A DNA stretch of 64,000 nucleotides from Cryoendolithus antarcticus. Lineage: Eukaryota > Ascomycota > Dothideomycetes > Cladosporiales > Cladosporiaceae. The position numbers were made by a program, and so were the translations under genes. The stretch spans positions 372,001-436,000 of the forward strand of contig NAJO01000025.1 in NCBI GenBank assembly GCA_002077065.1, written 5' to 3'. Below, in pieces: positions 21,258 through 34,214 of the stretch. The notes beneath the pieces were generated by a model. It was not told the DNA's origin and ran no database searches. It was given only the letters and a program-made list of their open reading frames with translations. Position 1 is the first letter of the stretch, and each line of letters starts with the position of its first letter.

Positions 21258-23803
21258 CTATATCTCCGTCGGATACCTTCCCGCCGGCGTCAACCCAGCA
21301 GCAAGCATACTGCTCCTCTGTCCTCCCGCCATGCCTCCCCTTCCGCCCCGTGCTCCTCGCCCAGGGCTCATACCAGGTAAGGCGAAATCCGGATTCGCGC
21401 TCAGCACTACATCATCCCGGCGTCTCTGCACGGCGCTAGCGCTCGTCGGCGCTGTGCTACCGGGCCCTAGAAACCCACCTGGATAAGCCCCCGCAGCTGA
21501 CTGGCCGGCCGAGGAGTTCGCGGGCCGCCAATTGGGATTCACAGGACGCTGGGAGACAGATGTGAAATGGCTAGTATCGCTACCAGTCGGCGAGCGAACG
21601 CCAGGCGGGAGATCCTCGTACGAGGAGTTCTCAGCCGGGGGTGTCGTGTTGGAAGGGTCAGAATTCCGATTTAGAATCTGCTGTGAGGGTGCGCTAAGAG
21701 GCTCGTCAGCGTTCCGCCGACGAGGCGCAGGAGAACCTCCGGCCACAGCTCCCGAGCCAGCTAGGGAGGCCGGCGGGGAGGTGTAGTGGATTTGAGGAGG
21801 CGAGGGGTGCGTACGGGCTTGGGTTTGACTTCCTGGCGTCAAGGCCGAGGGGACTTCGTTCGAGGCGAAGCGCGGGTCGACGTCCTCGTAGTAAGGCTCA
21901 GAAGTCTGGCGCGCGTGGTGCGGCATGTGTGCTTGTTGGGGGGAGGTTGGCGAGGCTTGAATTGGGGGGAGGTTGGAGTAGGAACCTGCTGTTGGGAGAG
22001 CGTTTGAGGAGGCGAGGCCAGAGGAAGCGCTATCTGTCGTGAGGGGTGAGACGGGGCCGCGAGATTGTTGTTGGTTCCAGGCGGCGCGGGGTGGGACGTA
22101 AGTGCTGTGAGGTGTCAGTGATGTGGCTCTCGCTCTGGGGTTCGGCGGAACGCACTGCTCGGAGTAGTTGCTGCCGGTACTCGGGTAGCCTGAGGGTTGC
22201 TCGCTGTCACGCTGGAATGGGCTGTTGCGTCCCTGCTGTAGGCCGACCATGCCAGCCACGTCATTATCGCTGTCTCGTAGCCCGTACTGTTGACCTTGCT
22301 GTCCATGCACGGGTGGACTGCCCGTGCGCTCATCCATCTCAATGGCCTGGCCGATTGCAAGATCGTTGCCTGGTGATGGGCCACGTGCTATGAACTGATC
22401 TGGCGAAGGTCGCATTTGACTCCTTGGTGGTGGACCACCTCTTGGCGACGGAGGGTACGCGCCATCGCCGCCATAGTTGGGTGGAGGACCGCTCATGCCG
22501 GGGATCATGCCCGGGTTACCGCGTCCACCTCTGCCACCGCCACGGCCGTTCCAACCAGGCGGCGGTGGTCCGCCACGGTATGCTCCTCTCGGTCCGTAGC
22601 CTCCTCTTGGTGGTCCGTAGCCAGCTCTTGGTGGCCCGTATCCGCCGCGCGGAGGTGGTCCATACCCTCCCCGGCCTCGGCCATACATGGGTGGTGCACC
22701 ACCACGGCCATTCGATCGATGAGATCCAAGGCTACCCTCCGATGTTTGATGTCTCAGACCTTCGCCTGCCAACACACCTGCACCAGCCATAGCCGGCAGC
22801 GGGTTGCCGTATTCGTCTCTGCTCGGCCTTCGTGGAGATGTCATGCGATCATGTGGTCCCCCATTCATGGGCATAGGAGGCATGCCTTCGCCCTGCGGGT
22901 ATGGTCTTCGTGCACCACCAGTGCTAGCAGATCTCACGCTCGGGTCACGTACAGGGTTCAGTGGGGTTCGATCATCCATGCTTCTTCGTCCTCCATCAGG
23001 ACTCTGCCCATTCGATGCCTCCCTCTTCATCTCAAATGTCGCGAAACCCGACGCTTCCTTTGACTCCTGTGCGGTAGTCCCACTCATTGGTGGCGGACTG
23101 TCCGCGCGTGGCAACTGGTCCTGCATCAAGCGCGTCTGATTGAGGTTCTCGTAGTAGTTCGCGCCGCTCATATCGGCGTTCTCTGCAATCCGCTTCTTGC
23201 GTGCTTTCCGGCTAACGAGCGTCCTTCGCATCGCGCAGGTCACGACGCTGGATGCGACGATCAAGATAGTAGCTCCGAGGACGATCCAGCCGCCCCAGCC
23301 CACGTGAGGGACGAAAAGAAGAATGTCGACGAGGAATGCCAATAGTGTGACCAGCAAGGTCGGGATTGTGAGAATTAGAAGTGCGAGAAGGTAGCGAGGT
23401 GACGAAGCTGGGCCATGGAAGTGTGCCGCCACAGACAGGGCAAAGCATATCAGCGTCAGCAGCGCTGCAATGGGGTGAACAATCAGTATGGAGGACAGGC
23501 TGTGCCGTGTCGCGGAGGGAAGGGAGAAGTCGTTAGCATCAGCTCCTGTGAACAAGCCATCTGCGATACTGTCAGTACGTGACTTCGCCACACTGATCGC
23601 TGTCATGGCCCACCTGTGCTGTATCCGATCATGGGCCCTTTGCATTGCGCTCCCCCTTTGCAATACCCGAACACGCCAAACTCCCATCCTTGAAACTGAC
23701 CAAGCGGCACTTGCTTGATGATGGGCGTGGAGATAGTGCTGAGCAGCAATAATACAAAAGCAACGAAGAATATTATGGCGAGTGGAGTCGCGGGTCGTAA
23801 CAT
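21258..23803 (-). CDS. palI: pH-response regulator PalI/Rim9
   Basis: Two exons, 23803-23614 and 23560-21258, ~830 aa. The N-terminus (M-L-R-P-A-T-P-L) starts with a hydrophobic signal-anchor, then the conserved extracellular stretch PLGQFQGWEFGVFGYCKG. Three further hydrophobic segments follow (~95-200), giving the four-helix SUR7/PalI topology. The residual ~600 residues are a cytosolic tail rich in Pro, Gly, Arg and Ser, with tandem G-Y-G-P-P-R-G units at ~22550-22690. PalI/Rim9 helps the arrestin-coupled receptor PalH/Rim21 at the plasma membrane to start alkaline pH signalling towards PacC. An optional 51-nt phase-neutral intron (22155-22105, GTGCGT..CACAG) may be spliced, giving 813 aa. 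The start fits the family start exactly. Confidence 0.92.
22105..22155 (-). other. probable in-frame intron inside palI
   Basis: This 51-nt segment starts GTGCGT and has an ACTGAC branch-like motif shortly before its CACAG end. It is divisible by three and has no stop, so both spliced and retained forms keep frame. Splicing would join E-H-T-Y-V-P-P-R-A-A-W, which reads like the conserved VPPRA-W patch of PalI tails. Confidence 0.55.
22530..22700 (-). repeat. RGG / GYGPPRG coding repeat in palI
   Basis: The PalI tail here encodes four to five imperfect copies of a Gly-Tyr-Gly-Pro-Pro-Arg-Gly unit, followed by Gly-Arg-Gly-Gly runs. The repeat is visible at both DNA and protein level. Confidence 0.7.
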
Positions 23804-25219
23804 CGTGGCGGCGTGTCTCTATATAAGCGAGTGTGGTGGTGTCTGGTTCGGAACCTGACGGTCAATGGTCGCACGCGCGGCCGCTTCCAGGACCACCGGC
23901 GGAGCTATATGCGCGCCAGGGTGGTGGTGTGGATTGCGACTGAGTATTCGCTGTCTCCTAGTGGTAGCCCAGAGCGGCTGAGGGCGAATAGAAATGTTGG
24001 TACTGCAGTGGCAGTGTAGTGTGCTGTGTGTGCGCGGCGCAACAGAGAGGTGGTGGTTTTGTGGGAAAGCGGAAGGAGGCTGGCCACTTGCGGGACGGCG
24101 GAACAACGGGGTCGCGTGGGGCAGAAAGCTAAGGTAGCTGGCAAAGTGTAATTATTGCTCTCGCATTGGAACGAATGTGATTAGTAGAAGGCGCTCAACG
24201 AAGGCAATGATGCTGCAAAGAACGTGTGGAAGCTAGGTGCAATGGTCACGGTCAACAACAGGAGAGGTGACGGTGCCATGGCGCCTGTCGTCCGTGGCCT
24301 TCGATCCAATTTCGCGAAGGTCAATATCAGCCTGTGCGCGGGCTGCCTTGATTGGCATCCACTTCCAACCTTGTCAAAGTCAAGCCACAGCTCAAGAGAT
24401 TCGGCTCCGCGGCCTCGATCATCGCCAGTGTTCTCATTGATCCTCTGATGATACATCTTGTATTCCTAGCCGATATCCTCAGTCACTGAGGGCTGAGACG
24501 CTTCACATCGTTGCTTGCACGCAACTGCTGTCGGAGCAGGAGTGAAGTACAGCGAGATTGCCAATACTTCCACCCGCCCTACCCTAGTCTAGACGCGTTC
24601 TTCATCATGGATCTTCCATTGACAGGTACTGGCGCCACGTGTGTGGCACAGGCACAATTGCGTCTTCCGAGTTCTTGGAGTGCTCGACGACGGCTGCTTC
24701 AAGTGTTAATCACGCAGGTAATGCTCGTGTAAGCCTAGCTGAGACGGGTGAATGCGACTCCAACACGCTCATCGAAAGGAGCGAGTTGACGAAATCGCAA
24801 TGAAACTACCATCTATCTCTTTACGTCTTTTTGGCACTGCGATGCGATATCTGCCGGTATGCTTGCACGTAGCGATAGCTCTCCAGACTTCTGAAGAGGT
24901 GGAAGCGGCGAATAGTATGTGACAGCGACCATGTACTACCGTTAAATGAGCATCCACTCGAAGCAAAGTCTTCTTTGCAGTCTACTATTGGTGAGCGACC
25001 ACAAACTTTCGCTTAGTGGAAGAGAATTCTTAGTCAGCTGTCGAGGCCCAGATAAATTAGTGAAGCAGCACGGTCTGCCGCAGGGGCAGACGTGATGAAC
25101 ATCAGCACACACATGATTGTGCGACATGGACTTAAAAGCCGGCCCCCGCAGAGGGCTGAGCTGTAATGCATGACGTGGTCCGCCCGATATAGTCCTCCGC
25201 TGCAGGTGCAGCGGCCACG
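23804..25219. other. intergenic, no gene seen
   Basis: A 1.4 kb spacer between the divergent palI and histidine kinase starts, so it holds both promoters. Overlapping short frames lack domain features. I looked for PacC-type GCCARG sites next to palI and found no convincing cluster. Confidence 0.45.
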
Positions 25220-28200
25220 ATGGCAGAACCGATCGAGTCCAACGAGGACAACGACATGTCACTAGTTCACCCTTCCGCACCACTGGCCGACGACAGGCTC
25301 ACGACACGCGCAGTCCCCATCCGGCCGATACTAGAGCGATCAGAGACTTCTTCCGGCCATGCATGGACAGAATCAATTCCTAACACTGAACACAATGCGC
25401 TTTTCCTGAACTATGACTGGACCAAGACACCGCTGGGACGGCTTTCAAATTGGGATCCGGTTCTTCGCTCATACGCTTGTATGATCTTCGCTGACAGCAG
25501 AGGCGCCTGTCTCTACTGGGGCCCGAAGCAAGTCGCACTGTACAATGCCGAATTTGCGGTCTTCAGTGGAGGCGCCCACCCCAGACTCATGGGAGCGACC
25601 TTCGCGGTTGCCTTCCCCGAACTCGTTGCTGATATCCAGCCCATGTTCGCTGCAATTTACCAAACGGGCCAAGCTGTGAGTGTAGACAACATCGAACTCA
25701 TGACGGAAAGACACGGCTTCCTGGAAGAAGCCTACTTCGTCGGCCAATTTGTTCCGGTCTGGGGCATGAGTGGAAACGTCGAAGGCGTCTATAACACTAC
25801 TTACGAGTCCACCAGTAAGGTCTTGTCTGAGCGGCGACGGCGCGTGACGGAGCTTGTCGCCAATATGGAATCCTACCCAGTGGAGAAGACGCTGACAGAG
25901 TTCATGCAAGCTCTACGCAGCAATCCACGCGATATTACGGTAGCACTGATGTATACCTACGACGCCTTGGTTGGCGAAGGTATGCCGAACTTGACGTGTT
26001 CTGGTAGCATCGGGATCCCTGAAGGTCATAATTGTGCGCCGCAGACTGCCCTACTCGAGACAGACCAAGCTGGTCTGATACCACTATTCCGCAAAGCCAG
26101 GAATTCGAGCACCCCAGTGGTCATAAATGAGGCTAGCAGTGACATGACTCTGTTCGATGGCGTCACTTGGGCAGGCTTCGGCGAGCCTTCGAAGACCATC
26201 GTTATCTGCGCTCTCGAGATCAGCGGGAATCTGCATGGCTTCTTCCTGGTCGGCACGAATCCCCGGGGAGCATATGACGAAGCGACGGAGAGCAGCATCA
26301 CAGACATCGCGGCACGGTTGAAGCTGAAGTGGGCGGAGTCCATCTCGAAGGCCCAAGAACGCAAGCGCGAGGCCATGCTGGAACGACTCGTGACTGACAG
26401 CGAGACTCGACTGCAGCATATGGCTCACAGTGCACCCGTTGGGATGTGCCAAATAGGACTTGATTCGAGAATCGCCTGGGCGAACGACCAATTTTATCAA
26501 ATCACGGGCCACGATCGCTCAAAGCCGGATATGTCAGACTTTCGCGCGATCTTGGCCCCCGAGGAGTATGAGAAGCACGATCGACTGGTCGCGAACCTAC
26601 TGGAAGGGAATGTACGTGCCGTACGCGAGTTCCGCTTGAAGAGAGGTTGGAAGCCGCCGGTATCGCAAGAGGACGACGAGGAGCCATACTCTACCTGGAT
26701 ACTTGCTACGAACTTCCCACTCATTGAACACGGCCTGGTGAAGCTATTGATGGTGTATGTAACAGACATCAGCCATCAGAAGTGGGCAGAGAATGTCCAG
26801 AGCAGGAATGCGAAGCTAGCAACGCAGGCAAAGCGGCGGCAAGAGGCGTTCTTGGACGTTACTAGTCATGAGATGCGCAACCCGCTCACGGCTATCACAC
26901 AGCTCGCTGATGGGATCGCACGCAGCGTGCAGTATGTTCCTGAAGTGACTCCGAAAGCATGGCAGGATGTAGCAGAGCAGAATGCCGCAGCAGCTGACAC
27001 AATCTTGGCCTGCGCTGCGCATCAGCGCCGAGTCATCGACGATGTGCTGATCTTGTCGCGCCTTGATTCACAGATGTTGTCAATTGTGCCGGTCTGCGCG
27101 AACACTGAGAAGGTCGTAAAAGACACGATCAGGATGTTTTCTGGGGAGTCGGCCATGAACGATATCAAGATCACGGCTGTCAAAGCGATGGAGCCCAAGA
27201 GCTTGCAAAAGATCAATCACATTTTGCTGGACACATCTCGCATGGCGCAGATCCTGATTAACTTGATCAGTAACGCTATCAAATTTACTGCGACGCAGGA
27301 GCTGCGCGAGATCACAGTAACCTACGGTATGTATCCATTAGCATCTCGAAAAGTACATATCGTGCCACTGACACAAAGGGTACCATGCAGGCATACAGCC
27401 TACGAAGCCACCCGATTTTCGCACAAAGTACGGCGGGATTACTTGGGTCACTCCGACAGCAGCGGAACACGACAATGCCGCGCTTCCACCCCTTCAAGCA
27501 GGCGATGACCGCCTATACGCCTACTTTCTGGTTCGTGACACAGGTCCAGGCATAGATCAGGACGGTATCAATCGCTTGTTCCAGCGCTTCTCTCAAGCAA
27601 CGCCGAAGACGCACATTACATATGGATGCAGCGGGTTAGGGTTATATATCGTCCGTGAGCTCGTCGAGAAGCAGGGTGGACGCGTTGGCGTGGCCTCAGA
27701 TCCTGGTGAAGGCTCTGTGTTTGCATTCTACATCGCGACTATGGCTGGCGATGAGCCAGAAGAACCGACAAAGCCGAGCAAGACGACGGCGGTGGCGAAT
27801 CACACACTTACCAATGGTATGCGTGTAGCCTTCCTGAGAATCAAGACGCGGTAATGCAAAGCTGACAATCAAGTCCTCGTAGGCACTGCAGACCCCGAAG
27901 CCGACCGCGTCTACAACATCCTCCTCGTCGAAGATAACCTGATCAACCAGCGCATCCTCGCCAAGCAGCTTCGCATGACCGGCAGCACAGTCGAAGTCGC
28001 TGACAACGGACTTGACGCTCTCACACTGCTGGCAAAGACTGACATCTGGCGCGACCCTAGTGCCAGCCCCGCAGGTCCTGCCGCAACAAATCCCATTAAA
28101 GTCGATCTTATCCTCATGGACGTGGAGATGCCGGTCATGGATGGTCTGACAGCTACCCGCAGGATCCGCGAGCTCGAGGGCGAAGGGCGATTGGCTAAGA

Positions 28201-28340
28201 GGCTACCGATCATTGCTGTGACTGCTAATGTGAGGCAGGAGCAGGTCGACACTGCTGTGCAGGCGGGTGTTGATAAGGTGTTGTCGAAGCCATTCACTAC
28301 GGGGGAGGCGCTGGAAGTCATTAGGGAGATCATGAGCTAA
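25220..28340 (+). CDS. hybrid sensor histidine kinase (PAS-GAF-PAS-HisKA-HATPase-REC)
   Basis: Three exons, 25220-27326, 27391-27816 and 27883-28340, 996 aa, in-frame GT-AG introns. Residues ~55-190 resemble the PAS-like sensor that begins D-W-x-x-T-P-L-G-x-L-x-x-W. A GAF-like region (~215-375) and a second PAS (~395-515) follow. The H-box TSHEMRNPLTAI carries the phospho-accepting His ~550. The ATPase has the N-box (ILINLISNAIKFT), G1 (DTGPGI), F (LFQRFSQA) and G2 (SGLGL) motifs. The receiver has the acidic pair in LLVEDN, the phospho-Asp ~924 in LMDVEMPVMDG, and the KPF lysine. All catalytic motifs are intact, so it should be an active phosphorelay kinase feeding an HPt protein. It is soluble (no TM). 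The signal and fungal HHK class are not assigned. Confidence 0.94.
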
Positions 28341-28503
28341 GAATGTGTTTGCAAGGCTTTTATACTATCGGATCTGGCTACATGCCATGCCGCCAGTGTG
28401 TCGGATCAGGAGACACGATGGCACGGAGCTTCGAAGGCACGTTGCATGGCGATAGCGACGGGAATGTTACAGATACAGGATGGTGGACCCCAACCTCGAA
28501 CGA

Positions 28504-29289
28504 TTAGCATTCACGAGACTCAAGCCTTCGCATCGACCTCCGCCGCCATCCACCCACATGCTTCCTCGCCAGCGCCTTTTCACCCTTCGCTTTCAACGCC
28601 GCATTGTCCAGCAACCCCTCCTCACTCCCGTGCACCGCGAAATCGACCAGCGCAGCGGCAAACACCTCCTCGCTAATCTGGAACTGCTCCGGCAGCAAGG
28701 TCTCCGGCCAGCTGTTCTTCGCCACGACGACCGAGGGCCGCACAATGATCGTCTGCCAGTCTTCATGCGCGGCCGAGTAAGCCTCGAACTCTTGCTCCAC
28801 GTGGCCGCGCTCGACGAAAGTGCTGACGACAGGGATCTGGGAGAGGACGCCATTCTCTGTGCGTGGGATCAGGGCGCCGGAGAGGAGGATGAAGTGGAAG
28901 ATTTTGTGTGTTGGAGTGTGTGGGGCCAGGGCTGTGGAGAAGGATGAGAGGGCTGCGCGGGGGTATGTGGAGTGGACTTCTGTAGGGCTGAGGGGTCCGC
29001 CGAGGGCCCTGTGAGAAGCCAGCGGTCAGCGACGAGGGCATGAGCTTCATGCTTCTTCATGGGGATGCAGGACTCACCAAATGCACCCCTGCGCGCCGTT
29101 CAGCTTCTCTAGCTCGGCTTCGCTGTACGACGAGAAGTCTTGCTTCACAACACTCTGTAGCTTGGAGTGCTGGACATCGAGCTCTCGCCGGACTAGAGCC
29201 ACAACTACAGTCATATCTGGATGATACAGCGCCTCGTCCAAGGCTTTGCGTCCAATGTTACCCGTGGCTCCGGCAATGATGATCTTCAT
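28504..29289 (-). CDS. NAD(P)-binding Rossmann-fold protein (atypical SDR / epimerase-like)
   Basis: Two exons, 29289-29078 and 29008-28504, 238 aa. The start M-K-I-I-I-A-G-A-T-G-N-I-G gives a GxxGxxG dinucleotide-binding loop right at the N-terminus, typical of atypical (extended or NmrA-like) SDRs. A later I-V-R-P-S-V-V-V segment matches the conserved R-P strand of that group. The canonical YxxxK catalytic pair is not obvious: H-F-I-L-L-S-G-A replaces the usual segment. It may act as a redox sensor or a non-catalytic binder, and the substrate is unknown. The 69-nt intron starts GTGAGT. Its stop lies 163 bp from the convergent histidine kinase stop. Confidence 0.85.
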
Positions 29290-29766
29290 AACTGCTTCCT
29301 CACGATACAATTGAAAGCTGGGCGTAAAGAAGCTGGAGGATCGGCTTGTCCCATAGGCCGTGCGATGCTCTGGACCAATAACGCAAGGAGACCAGAAATT
29401 TAACCACGGGCAGGGTGTTTGGTTCTGCAGAAATCAGTTTACGACCTGCTATTTGTGCTCATCGCCTTCTTGGACTCAAGCATTATCACACCATGGTAGC
29501 ACTGACGTCGCTCCACGTGGTCAATATCTAATCTGGAACGCGCAGTGAGACATGGCGCAATAGCTCACAGAGTTCAGTCCGTCGAGATCAGAACTTGGCA
29601 AGGCTGACATAGTTTGAACTCTGGATGAGATGGTCGAAAGTCTACCGAAAGCGCACGGAAGCGGTCCAGACTCTGCCGCTTGTAGATGCACTCGTCGACA
29701 TGAAGATGCGTCTGGCAGGGTAGTGCTTTGAACACACTATACGGGTACGACTCTACATACACCTCA
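29290..29766. other. intergenic, promoter of the Rossmann-fold gene
   Basis: About 0.48 kb between two minus-strand genes. No gene or repeat was seen. Confidence 0.5.
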
Positions 29767-31988
29767 TCAAGCACCGCGTCGATTCGTAGTACTCATGAGG
29801 GTGATCTTCTTCCCCTTCTTGCCCTTCTTGCCAGCACCAACTGCGGCAGCACTGACAGTGCTTGAGCCTTCATTGAGCGACAAAAGCTCAGCCTGGGCCA
29901 CAAGAGTGTGATCGTGGCTCAACAAGTCCTTCTCCCAACCTTCCAGCCACCCGTCACCCTCCTGACCGAGGTCTGCGGAAACCGCAGCATCAAATTCCGG
30001 GCTCGAAACTGAAACAGCTGCAGTCCCCCAAACGGTCCGGTGGGCACTTGGTGATGTCGAGGGTGATGCTAATGATGCGAAGCCAGAGGTTGCGCGGTGT
30101 GGCCAAGGTGGCGAGCCATGCTCGGTGCCGTCTGGGATTGATCCAGATAGCGAAGGCATCTGATCTGAGCTGATTGCTACAGTTGAAAAAGACGGTCTTT
30201 TACGACGCACGGCAGCATACTCCTTCTCCGCAGCTTTCTCGCCACGTACTCGCTCCTTCTCCTCGCGAGCTTCCTTGTCTTCGTTACGGCGTCTCCGTCG
30301 GTCAATCTGGACCTCGAACGGCTTGAGTACTTCGGGCGAGACTGTGTCCGTCCAGTCACACTCCAGGAAGCCTACCTCACAGCCATAGGGAAGATGAGCA
30401 AGGTATTTGACCTTCTTTCGCAGGTCGTCGTCTACAACATGCCCACTACTCACGCGATCAACGCGTGGCAAGATTGAGGACGGGAATTGCGTATACGATC
30501 CGAACGCAGCTTGCAAAATGCGGATGTCGAGCGAAGAAAGGTAGTAGTGCTGCAGCGCATGGTAAAAGAGGTACTCGTTTGGCTGCAGCTTCTCGTATTG
30601 CCGTTGTCGCATCTCAGCGATGGTTCGTGGGACATAGTTGGCATCCGGCTGTGTGTTTGACTCTGCTGGTCCGGTGTCCATGTTAGGCCCTGACGGGGTC
30701 GTCAGAGTCGGCGTGTTCGCGTGCCGTTGTATGTACATGTCTGGCGCGTTCTCATCGTTATCGTTGAATTGTGTTGGCGGCCGCTCGGGCTTTGACGTGG
30801 ATTTGACCTCCGGCTTCTTGTGTTGTTCGGGCGGATTTCCAATGCCCTTCACCTTCTCCTTCGCCTCATGCAGCATTCGCTTGGCTCGACCAGTCCATTC
30901 GGCGTCCTCACCAAAAATGAGCTCGTCCTCTTTCTCAATGTACTGCACAGCTTTCAATGCTTCATCGTACTGCTGTAACATGTATTCCTCACTGCCTTTC
31001 ATTACACGTGCGTAGTCCATTACTTCCGCAGCGAAGTACCATGGTACCTCCTCGCCTTTGCCAAGCGGGTCTGCGCTCTCGCGAGGCATTGCCAATGTGG
31101 CGTTGGCATTCCTCTTCACGAGCCGAAGCACAATATCACCGCCCTCGCGAGGCAGCTCGCCTTCTTGACCGGCATAGAAGCGGACGGGACGCGTCTCGGA
31201 GACGTAGATACTGTCCCAGCAGATAGGACATTTCTTGTATCTAGCTCGCTTGTCAGGTGGTGCACTGGTGTCCTCGGAGTGCATGTATCGAATTAGACAC
31301 GATGTGCAGAAGATGTGGCCACATTTTGCCATGCGTGGTGCCGTGGGATCGCCCAAACAAATCGGGCAGGATGCGGCTTGCGTCTTGGGCGAAGCAATGA
31401 TCTGGAGTACGTTGCTCCAATCAACGTGCAAGTCAGCATCCTGGGCTTGTGCTTGGTAGTCTCCACGCGGATCGACAATGAAGCGGTAGTTCGCGTGGAT
31501 GTATCTAGGACGCGTCAGTGGGCACCCTGACTGCATCGCACATGCTCCATCTCATCTCACCTCGACTTGTCCACAGCATGATACCCACTACCCAGTCCCC
31601 ACGTTCTATTCGGACGCTCGCCTCTACGTCCACCATGCCTGAACTGATGCGTCTGCTGCGGCCTCGGTGGCAAAGCAAACTGCATCAAATGCGTGATGCT
31701 CTGCTGCCCTCGGCGGCCATGCGGATTCTGCATGCTGAACGCCTCAGCCTCTGCGTCATCATCCACAATACCCCGGAACGAAGCCTTGTTCTTCGACTTG
31801 TGCTTCGGCTTGGCGTTCTGAGTGTTCCGCGGCGCTACTGCGTTCCTAGCTGGCGTGCTGCCACGAGTGGCGGAATTGTTCGAGAAGAAAGCCTGAGTTT
31901 GGGAGATAGTCTGAGCTGGCGACGAAGCGCTGGGAGTCTGCTTAGAGCTGGAAGCGGATTTGACCAGAGCTGGTGGCTGAGAAGACAT
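29767..31988 (-). CDS. RING-type E3 ubiquitin ligase, RNF10/Mag2 family
   Basis: Two exons, 31988-31561 and 31504-29767, 721 aa, with a 56-nt intron. A basic Ser/Gln-rich N-terminus leads into Y-I-H-A-N-Y-R-F-I-V-D-P, a signature just before the RING in RNF10/Mag2 proteins. The C3HC4 RING is complete: C189, C192, C204, H206, C209, C212, C235, C238. C-terminal regions with A-x-Q-H-Y-Y-L-S-S-L-D-I-R-I-L and a Lys/Gly-rich tail are also typical. In yeast and mammals the family ubiquitinates 40S ribosomal proteins uS3/uS5 when initiation or decoding stalls. The same role here is inferred. Zn ligands and length match, and nothing is missing. Confidence 0.92.
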
Positions 31989-32334
31989 GGCCGAGGTGGA
32001 GATAGTGAGTGGACGTTGGGAGCAGAACAGGCGGTGGACTGCGGAGGGTCATGCAGGTGCCTGATATTGACTATGGCAAGCAAAGGCCGAGTGAAGTGAT
32101 ATGTCTTGGGTTCTTCAGAGCGTGGACTACCACAAGGGCGTCTAGTAGAGTGGGAGAGGAGAGGTGCGTTCCATGAGTGACGAGATGACAGAGCCGTGGC
32201 GGGGGCGGCAAATCCCGGGGTGACTGGCAACAGAATCCACCAACACGTGGAGTGATGACCTCAATTTCCACTATTCTATCGACAACAGGCATCGATGTTC
32301 GACAACTGCAGGTTGAGAGTCTCTCGACTTTCGT
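31989..32334. other. intergenic, promoter of the RING protein gene
   Basis: A 346-bp spacer between two minus-strand genes. It should contain the RNF10-like promoter and the esterase 3' untranslated region; no other feature was seen. Confidence 0.5.
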
Positions 32335-34214
32335 CTACAGCCCTGTCAACGCCTGGTACACGGGCAGGAAGACGCCGCATCTCGAGTCCGCCTCGCTCTG
32401 GTCCACGACAGTCACACCACTGCCTAGGACATCAACTCTGTTACCAAGGACTCCCAAATCGAACGTCCCGTCGATCGTGTTCCCACTGCCGTCCGTGTAC
32501 AATCCCCCAATCGCAGCCTGCGTAGCACCCTCCAGTACTACACCAGTGGTTCCAGTCCCGATTCTATTCCAACCGGGCCCTCCAGCAGGGTTCTTAGCAA
32601 ACCTCGCCCACGCTCCCATCATAGTGTTGCTCAAAGCGTATTCCTGCGTCGTGACATTCGTCTTGGCATAAGTCCCAAAGACAATGGGAATCTCGCTGCT
32701 GTGATAGACACCAAGCCCAGGGTAAGCTTGCGTATTCGGGAACGAGGCATTGAAGTAGTAGCGCCAGGCCGGAGTCCCCAGAGTGGCTGTGTCATTCGCA
32801 ACGAGCGCTGTTGGGCAGGTGAAGACGTAATCTGTGAAGACTGCGGATGCACGATCGTAGTCTGAGCCGAACGAGGAAGGGTATGCGGCAGTGATTGATT
32901 CTACGAGCGCGGAAGAGGCGCCGAACAGGCCGCTGATATAGGCTGTGAAGTTCGTTTGGCCGACAGCGAAGACACTGATAGGATGGTTAGTGATAGCGCG
33001 AATCGATGTTGAGGCATTGAAGTCAACTCACCGGCCCTCCTGGGCGTCTGTGCCGCTCAGGATCGGGATCCTCGCAATGTTGCCGCTTATTCGCTGCTGG
33101 GCTGGGTTCTGCACCAGCGTCACATTATCTGCAATGGGACTGAACGTGAGCTCCTGTTTCTCGATCACGTCCTTGATCGCTGTGGCATTCGCAGCCCGCA
33201 GACACGTGAGATTGCTGGCATATGTGCCAGGACAGCCCAATGCTGCGCTCAGCTGAGCCCAGGGCACTTGAGCCCGAGTTAGCGATATTTTAGGCGCGAC
33301 AGCGTACGAGTACTGTCCGCTCTGCAGGATCGCTGCACGAAATGGTGGCGTGCTATTGGCTGGGAAGGACGTGAGTAGGGCGTCGACGCTGAAAGCACCA
33401 GCGCTTTCGCCAAAGATGGTGACTTTCTTTGGAGAACCTCCAAAGGCTTTGATGTTGCGCTGCACCCAGTCGAGGCCAAGGCGTTGGTCGAGAAAGCCTA
33501 GATTGTGGCCGGTAGCTGGTAGCTCACTGGTAGTAGGGAAGCCGAAGACTATTGGGGATGTCAGTGCGTACCCATACGCGAGACCGAGAACGCTGAGAGC
33601 TTACCATTTGTCCGATAGTTCACGGTAACGACGATCACATCCTCGTAACTCGCAAACGAGCTGCCATCATAGTAAATCTGCCCAGCGTTGCCAAACTGCA
33701 GGCTCCCACCATAGATCCAGTACATCACCGAGCGGCCATCTGCCGGAGCCGGTGTCGAAGGCGCGTAGACGTTTAAGTACAAGCAGTCCTCGCTTTCCTG
33801 GGGCGCAGGGTTATTGAAGATAGCCTCAGCGAATAGCTTTGACGCGAGTGGATACTGGAACTGCTGGATACATGCCGGCCTCCATGCGGTAGCGTTGATG
33901 ATACCAAAGTTCGCGGGCTTCTCGGGCGGAGCGAATCGGACTGGTGGTGTATTCGCGAACGGTATGCCCAGAAACTTGTTCACGCTTGCTGTGGCTGCTG
34001 GGAGGGAGGTTGTTGTGCCGATGAGTATGCCTGCATCGACAGTCGCGGTAGGTCCTCCACCGCCATAGGCACTCGAGACGGTAGATGGGGTCAATGTAGG
34101 GCGTGCAGGGTGTTTTGTGTTCCAGTACCGATCCGTTGCTGTAGTCCAGTACTCGCATGACACCGTCTGCGCAAACACCTGGATGGCTATCACGGCAGCG
34201 CTGAGTCCAATCAT
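32335..34214 (-). CDS. secreted type-B carboxylesterase/lipase
   Basis: Three exons, 34214-33605, 33548-33032 and 32974-32335, 588 aa, frame kept at both introns. The chosen ATG starts a signal peptide (M-I-G-L-S-A-A-V-I-A-I-Q-V-F-A); the frame also has an ATG at 34304 that would bury it 30 residues in. Alpha/beta-hydrolase markers are FLGIPFA, the EDCLYLNVYAP signature, the oxyanion segment IYGGSLQFG, the nucleophile elbow FGESAGA (Ser ~250), a Glu in SGTDAQEGR, and a candidate catalytic His in YHSSEIP. Several N-x-S/T sites fit secretion. Broad ester-hydrolase activity is expected; the natural substrate cannot be read from sequence. Confidence 0.93.
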
